Assembly (NCBI GenBank): GCA_008694505.1
Contig: VZDJ01007747.1
Span: forward strand, 868,001-932,000
Direction: 5' to 3'
DNA from: Cyanoderma ruficeps
Lineage: Eukaryota; Chordata; Aves; Passeriformes; Timaliidae
Length of the DNA: 64,000 nucleotides
Positions 57,604-64,000 of this stretch are shown piece after piece. A program made the position numbers and the translations under genes. Positions within the stretch are counted from its first letter, which is position 1. Every line of letters begins with the position of its first letter. Under the pieces are notes generated by a model. That model was not told where the DNA came from. It did no database searches and saw only the letters and a program-made list of their open reading frames with translations.

Positions 57604-57745
57604 ACAGAACCATAGAATCATTTGTCAGAAAAGACCTATAAGATCATCAGATCCAACTATCAACCCAGCACTGCCAAGCCCACCACCAAACCATGGCCTT
57701 GAGTGCCACATCTCCATGTCTTTTAAATACCTCCAGACACAGAGG
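57604..57745 (-). mobile_element. CR1 LINE 3' end, minus orientation
   Basis: The + strand reads the reverse of a CR1 3' UTR: ACCATAGAATCA, AAAAGACCTATAAGATCATC, AGATCCAACTATCAACCCAG, CACTGCCAAGCCCACC, AAACCATGGCCTTGAGTGCC and TTTTAAATACCTCCAG. The element's 3' terminus is at 57604. Immediately to the right the sequence jumps to CR1 pol-region sequence instead of continuing through the 3' UTR. Confidence 0.85.
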
Positions 57746-58470
57746 TGCTGGGAAGTGGCTCAGTGAGCAATTCTACCAGTTGTCTCTACTGAGGATCTGT
57801 GGATGGATCCCATCCAGCTCCATAGATTTGTCTGTGCCCAAATGCTATAGCATGTCGCTGAGCACTTTCCCTTGGATTATGAGGGCTTCGTTCTGTTCCC
57901 ATCCCTGTCTTCCAGCTCAGAGGGCTGGGTACCCACAGAATGACTTCTCATGTTATTACAGACAGAGGCAAAGAAGCCATGAAATCCCTCAATCTTCTCC
58001 TCATCCTTTGTCACTGTGGTTCTCCTTAGACTCTCTTTTGTTGCTAATGTATGTTTAGTTGTAATTTTTAGTTGTCTTTCATAGCAGTTGCCAGCTTCCT
58101 ATGTGAGCTTTGACCCTTCTAATTTTCTCCCTACATGTTGTCTTGACATTTTTATACTCTTCCTGAGTTACTGGCTCTTCTTACAAACTCTCCTTTTTGT
58201 TGTGATCTTCAGCCAAAGCTCGCTGTTCAGTCTGCTTCCTGCTTGTCTTGTCTTTAGGCATATTGGAATTGCCTGCTTCTGCATCTTTAAGATTTTTTTC
58301 TTGAGGAATGTCAGGCCTTCCTGAACTCCTTTGTGACCCAAGGGACTCTGCCAATCTGGGCCATAAGCAGGCCAAAGTCTGCCCTCTGGGAGTCCAATGT
58401 AGCAGTTCCACTGACCCCACTCCTTACTTCTCCAAGAACTGACACATATTTGGAAGATTTGTGTCACTGA
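57746..58470 (-). pseudogene. CR1 ORF2 (pol) remnant, endonuclease-RT linker region
   Basis: The minus strand carries a decayed piece of CR1 ORF2 from the region between the endonuclease and reverse transcriptase domains. Peptide remnants include DWQSPLGHKGVQEGLTFLKK, KILKMQKQAIPI and LNSELWLKITTKRRV, between about 58180 and 58400. Reading leftwards come the reverse of the characteristic string around CTTCTCCTCATCCTTTGTCA (57993-58012) and then the GGCTCAGTGAGCAATTCTAC stretch. Several frame breaks are present and no RT domain follows. With the adjacent 3' end it forms either one internally deleted copy or two abutting insertions. Confidence 0.75.
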
Positions 58471-61400
58471 AACAATTTGTGGAGGAAGGAGGATGATTCA
58501 ACCATTTTGAAGAAATATGCATAAATATACACTCTTAATATATTAATTAGGAAGCACTATGTATTAGACTTTTTAAGAATTACGGTCTTATAACCTGAGA
58601 CAATTCTAAATTTCTTCTGCTGCTTTCTATGCAGGGAGCCAATGTGCCTATGGGAAAGACAGCAATTCTCATACACATGGAAATCCTGCATGCAGTGGAA
58701 ACTGTTTTCCTATAGCATAGCAACATCTGTGATCGTGTACTTGGTATTACACGTTTGTGAATGTGATTATTGTATTTTTCCTACGATGCTATGATTTTCC
58801 CAAAAAGGGTTGCAGCAATAACTGGCCTATTTTCGGGATTTCTAATTGCTACTTTTGAACACTGCAGTTTCTTTATAATATTTTTCTTCCAGAACACGGT
58901 AAAAAGGATTGAAACAATCAGAAGAAATTAATTGGAACAGTTGTAGAAGTCTCAGAAGAATGTTCTGTAATATTTGCAATGACATTAAGGTCTTTCAGCT
59001 ATATTAATGTTTGGAGAACTCTGGAGAGATCTGGACTTTTGTAACAACAAAAAATATAACTAATCCATCAAAGTAATTTCAAAGGGTAGTGTTTCATGGG
59101 AAGTGGCTAGTAGGAACGTGGGAGTTTCTAGGTGATTTGGTTTCTTTGGTAAAAACTAATTGTGCTGGTGTCCTTTTTGTTTGACGTGAATACCCGTCAG
59201 CCAAGAACTGGACTGAGACCATGAAGCCATTTTAAAGCAAGATCTGTGGCACTGAAATGGGAGCCAAGCATGTCTGACTTCCACCATGTTTTAATTAGAG
59301 ATGCAGATGCAGGGCACTGCATTCTACTGTCCAGTATCTTGAGTCCATGAGGTAATTTGCCGAGCTCCTGTTTGATGACATCAGTCTAGTTACTAATGTT
59401 CTTCAGGCATAAGATGGAGTTACATTTCATCATGTAGCTATCCCATATGGGTTCTATAAATGTCAAAGCTCTTAGACCGTCCTACCTGCAGGCTGGAAGA
59501 AGAAGTATTTATCTCTGAGTAAATCACATCAATATGGTATCGTCTGCTGCCTAATGCTTGTGAAAGACTGACATTTGTAATTTCCTTCTCTTTTTGGTAT
59601 CAGTTTTCACTGCAGAGATCAGTGTGGATGGGGGGACTGGTATCCCTTTGTTGTTGGTGGAAATGTTATGCTTTTAGGTGGGAACAGGGGGAGAAAAAAT
59701 TTGAAAGACCTCAGACTGGTTATGTTGTTCTAAAATAAACTATGAAAGTTAAACATTTTCTCCACTATTTAGTAGACAGCTTAAATAATTTCAGAACTTT
59801 TTAGGTATTTCTGACAGATCCTGGATGATAGATGATATGTCCACTACATTCAGCTTTTCTGTGTATCATCTGTCTGTAAATGCAGATGGAGACTGTGAGG
59901 AATGAGGAATAATAAAAATAAACATAACTTCAGTTGGATGAAGAGGTTTTGGGATGTGGGGGAAGCATTTTAAGTACCTGGAAGAAAATGGCAAAAAGAT
60001 AAGTAGCCAACTTGGATTTTTAATGAATAAGTCATACGAATAAAAAGGAATATATAAGAGTTATGGGCCCCATGGATAGGAGAAAATCAGATGTTTGGGC
60101 TGTAGATTTTGGTACTGTCTTGCATGTTTTGGAAACTTGGCTTAGCTAAAAACAGCTATAAGCTGAAGTCCAAAGTGCTTTGAAAAGCATTATCAGAGTG
60201 TTTACTGATTAGGTGATGTCCTTATATCAAAGTGGAAAGATACCTTACGTTTTAGGTCTGTCCTGTGGCTAGTTTTGTTCAACACCCACTGACCTGTATT
60301 GAGTAGGGTGATCTGACTAAATAAGCAGAAATTGTAAAACTCAAAGACTGCTGGGATGGCAGAATTAGGATGCATAGTGATTCTAACAAATCAATGAGTG
60401 GTCTGAGAAAACTAGGCTGGTTTATTCTTTCTGGGAACAAGTCCAAAGTATAAATGCTGCTCCAGGAAAATAGCTGACAAAATGTGGGATGCCTCAGAGT
60501 AAGTCCTTGGGTTCTGCTGCACCACAAGCTGAAGAGGAGAGCAGATTGCCTTTCGTGCAGCAATACAACATCACCTGGAGATACTGGCAAAACTTAACTT
60601 CCAAATACAGGCATAAAATTAAACATGAAAAGGAACAAAGCAATTTTGTTTCTGCATCAGTAGTAACTAGGTAAAGCTTCAATAGCAGCAAGGAGGAGTT
60701 GGGGTAGGAGAATCTTTATAAGGGTAAAATAGTTTACTACTGGACTAGATAGTCTGTGCCAGTGATGGGATTTCTGCTTTGTGCAGCTTTAAGAACAGGC
60801 TTGGCAAATGCCTGGCAGGTACCTTTGGCTTGTTTTGGGATGAGTGACTGGTTTCTTGAGGTGTCTTCCAGCAACTGGCCATCTTTATTATTCTGTGGCT
60901 GAGAACAAAACTTTCGACCTTCCAAACACCAAGGCTCTGTGTCTTTAAAAGTAGTTGTTGCAGGGTCTTTGTAATAGCTAAATCTGTCCTTTAAAAATAT
61001 CCCTGCAGTGCAGTTGTAGGACAGAATCCTGCTGGCCTTGGTTCTGTCTGAAAAATCAAGTGGTTATATGAGCTAGACATGACAGCAGAAAGTGGCCCCA
61101 TTAACTGCCTACTGCCAGAACAGAAAAAGGAATTAGCTGTTGGGGTAAGGAAAATAGAAGTGTATGGAGGAATGTTTAGGGCCTTTTTGTTTTCAAATTT
61201 TCATCTTAATCCTTCACCTAAGATGTGTTATAACTAGACAGCTGTCAGTATAACTGTTGTATTAGAACAGGGCGATGAGTGGGAGGAAGTAGCCTGTGGT
61301 ATTTCTAGGAAGTATTTTGCTGATAGAGCTTTTTCTCTGTTTTTCCCCTCTTTGAGCTGGAGCAGAAGTAAGACACCGATATGTTTCTCAATTACACGGA

Positions 61401-63158
61401 CTTCTCCAGACACCTCCTTTCAGCAACTGTGCTTCACTGACCTGTGGAATTTAACTTCTTTTGTGTTTTCCCCAAGTGTGTCTACCTCTCTCTGCTACAG
61501 CTGGTTGTTAAACCAGCTCTGAATGCTGTGTTTCATCGCCTTTTGCTTGTCTGATGCTGGTCTGAGCTTATTCAAGGTCTTTATCCTGTTGTCTTTCAGC
61601 AGCTGACATCCCTTGTTTCTTTGCTGTCATTCCAGACTTCTGAGTTTCCGGATACCACTGTTGGTTTTGATTGCTGTCTAACTGCGGTGGTGTTTCTGCC
61701 TTCAAAGGGTATTATTTATCAGTCTCCTCAGCTCTTCCACTTCCTCATTCCTCCTCATTGGTACTTGCTCTTTTGTCACACTGAAATCCATCACTTAGCC
61801 CCACCGGCCTAGACAGACAAGGCTGTCTAGGAGCCTTGCTCCTCTTAGTACTCCTACCTCTGTTCCTTCTACTCTGACTACAGGTCCTTCAATTTTCCCT
61901 GCTGGCCATTGTTTGAGCTCCTTTACCCTGCACTGACTCCATACTTCATTAGCTCCTGCTGTCTGTGGCAAAGCTTAGTCTCCTGGCTTCTCTCCTGCTT
62001 TCAGCCTCTCTCATCCTCTGGTTGTTTCTTTGTCTGTTCCAGTTTTCTCTTAGCTGTCTCGTATCTTTTTCTTTATTGTTCTACACTCTACACCATCTGT
62101 TGTACTGCTGCCTGCATGACTCATCCTGAAAACAATAAAAATCCTACTGCATTCCCAATCATTACACTAGGGAACCAACGAAGGTACGCCAAAATCTACA
62201 TCAACAGCAGTCAAGCCAGGGTCCTCATGGAATTCAGGTACATAATTTTTGTTTAAATCAATAGAAGTTAACTGCCAAATATATCTGAGAATCCTGCCAA
62301 AGCTTCATCACAACTTTAAGGAAAGGAGGCAATTGTTTCCTGGGGCTGGATTTAAAAACACCTCTGCAGGCATGACCTGTGGGTTCTTAAGTTTCTTAGC
62401 AAGTAACATGAAAGAAACCTTTTTCTGCACATACAGTTACTGAGTGTTTTATGAGCATAGACAACATATGCTCTGTACACAATAGAACAAACCAAGAAAA
62501 ATCCGTCACAAATATCAAGATTCATATACATAGTAGACAAGGCAATAAATATGAAAGATCATAAAACCAGGGAAATGGAACATTCCACCAGGCTTTCTTT
62601 AAAGGTACACAAGGCACATAATGCTTAAAACCACTGCTAAATAACAAAATTATTAACAAACAATATTTAAATCATAGTTCGGTTTCATAGCCTAAGGAGG
62701 AATAATTTCAGATGTATGAGGAAGTCTTTTCCTCTAGCATTTTAAAAGGCAGCAGACACACAGTTAGTTACCTTAAGTATTTTTTGCTCTTATTTAACAC
62801 CTAAGTAAACCCAGGTTACACTTCACTGAAATCAATGGAGACAGACCTGTGCAAAAAGGGAAATAGTGCTAGTAGTATTTTGGATATGTCTAATGGTTGT
62901 GTTTAACCACATCTTGTTTGCTAGAATGTGACTGAACAAGCCTAATTTTACCTGCTTTTCATGGACAGTACAAGGTACTGCCTTTATGCACCTACATTTG
63001 GAAAATAAATGACTTTTACCTAAACACTGTCTAAGGAAATTCCTTCCACCATTAGTACTTCCAACACTGTCATTAGCTACTACTCAATCTTTTTCAATCT
63101 TGACACCTTTAAATTTTGCCTTTCTGCAATTCCAGTCCCCTGTTAAGCTGTTGGTTCC

Positions 63159-63173
63159 CCACTGGATGGCAGT
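63159..63173 (+). promoter_or_regulatory. CTCF-like motif downstream of OSTC
   Basis: CCACTGGATGGCAGT matches the CTCF core CCASYAGRKGGCRSY with one mismatch (G for A at position 6). It lies in unique sequence 7.5 kb after the OSTC poly(A) signal. Confidence 0.4.
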
Positions 63174-63479
63174 CCCTGCAACGTTATTCATTCTGGGAAG
63201 GAAAGTCCGACTTTAAAGCAGCGAACTGAAATCTCAAACTGCTTTGTAGATGAATATATACACAAAATGTTACAGCTGTGAGTATATTTGCATTCTTTAT
63301 TTTTTTGTTGCTACAGTATAAGTGTGTGAAGAATTTTTCTGTGTGTGTCTTTCACTCAAATTAGTTTTCCAATTGAAACGTCACAGCTTAAAACCATGCA
63401 AGAGAGTAACACTTCTGTAGATCAATCCAGCCAAAAATTTCAAAGCATTTTACACAGACTTGGTCAATTTAAAAGTCAA

Positions 63480-63503
63480 TGTGTGTGTGCGTGTGTGTGT
63501 GTA
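63480..63503. repeat. (TG)n microsatellite with one interruption
   Basis: A TG run interrupted by one GC step near 63490, then continuing to GTACATG. Short and imperfect. Confidence 0.9.
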
Positions 63504-64000
63504 CATGTGGACTTTATTCATAGCTCATAAAAGGGAAAAAAATCTGGACTTTTACAAAATCATATGAATTAAACAGAAGTAGAGTGCTTACTTAGAAAGA
63601 TGAAAAAATAAGGCTTCAATGATTTGATTGAACATCCACTGTGCATCTGATGGTGGGGATGGAATTCAATGGGTAAAAGGAACAGATTATTTAAAATCCA
63701 GTTGCTATGCAGATCAGAACCACATAGTACTGAAATTATGACTGATGTTTTTTAAATTAGAAGTCAAAACATAGATTGCAGAGGTAGAGAAAACCATGTG
63801 GACTTTGTCAGGATTTCTGTGTATACGGTTTTAGAAAAAATTCTGCCAAAACCTGAGGCTATCTCTGCTGGCATCTATCTGGAAGCAAAAGGTGAAAAAG
63901 TATTGGTACAGCCCATATAAAATACTTGAATTTCTAACATGTATTTCCCTAAGGTGGAAAGGTTTTCACCCTAGTAAATTTTAAGGCAATAATAGTCTAC

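Larger units (their letters stand above)
58471..64000. other. Intergenic after the CR1 relic, no gene recognised
   Basis: Unique sequence. From about 61330 to 62110 the + strand is notably pyrimidine-rich and is followed by an AATAAA (near 62132). By synteny ETNPPL should lie further on in the opposite direction, but I see none of its coding sequence. A (TG)n tract lies at 63480. Confidence 0.6.

Noticed and set aside
61808..61831. Inverted repeat CCTAGACAG...CTGTCTAGG
   Set aside because: A perfect 9-bp stem with a 6-base loop, but isolated; nothing else suggests an RNA gene or transposon end.
58471..64000. ETNPPL 3' exons expected by synteny
   Set aside because: No minus-strand segment resembling the aminotransferase family was found in this stretch, so the gene is probably beyond the window.

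Overview
The window is vertebrate nuclear DNA, almost certainly from a bird and probably from a passerine. The evidence is spliced genes with GT-AG introns and poly(A) signals, CpG-island promoters, several CR1 LINE fragments (some ending in the avian ATTCTGTG/ATGATTC-type tail), and one tRNA-Ile-derived SINE with a CR1-like tail at 44285-44418. The SINE matches what is known of TguSINE1, a family described from passerine birds. These assignments come from reading and memory; no database search was run.

Two protein-coding genes can be assembled completely, both on the + strand. RPL34 (large-subunit ribosomal protein eL34, 117 aa) has a short noncoding 5'TOP first exon ending at 45352 and coding exons 45935-45999, 46095-46194, 46937-47040 and 48650-48734, with AATAAA at 48756. 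OSTC (oligosaccharyltransferase complex subunit DC2, 149 aa) has coding exons 51718-51856, 52060-52153, 53699-53896 and 55013-55031, with AATAAA at 55647. RPL34 next to OSTC in the same orientation is the order known from human 4q25, where LEF1 lies on the RPL34 side and ETNPPL beyond OSTC.

Layout: 1-45 kb is a gene desert that by synteny should lie upstream of LEF1. It holds unique AT-rich DNA, an isolated CpG-rich block at 4.02-4.48 kb with a TATA-like box, a CTCF-like site and a G-quadruplex-capable tract, CR1 relics at 15.6, 19.9, 25.5 and 34.3 kb, microsatellites, a poly(A)/N assembly gap at 27.15 kb, and AT-rich blocks that could be enhancers. RPL34 occupies 45.3-48.8 kb and OSTC 51.3-55.7 kb, each with a CpG-island promoter. 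From 55.7 to 64 kb there is no recognised gene; a CR1 of about 0.85 kb, deleted or composite, lies at 57.6-58.5 kb.

The two genes serve different steps of secretory and cytoplasmic protein production (ribosome; ER N-glycosylation) and are not an operon. I found no convincing new biological system. The best leads are an orphan splice-bounded open segment between the genes (49032-49112), a possible upstream 5'-UTR exon of OSTC, the isolated CpG block at 4 kb, and the passerine-type SINE.
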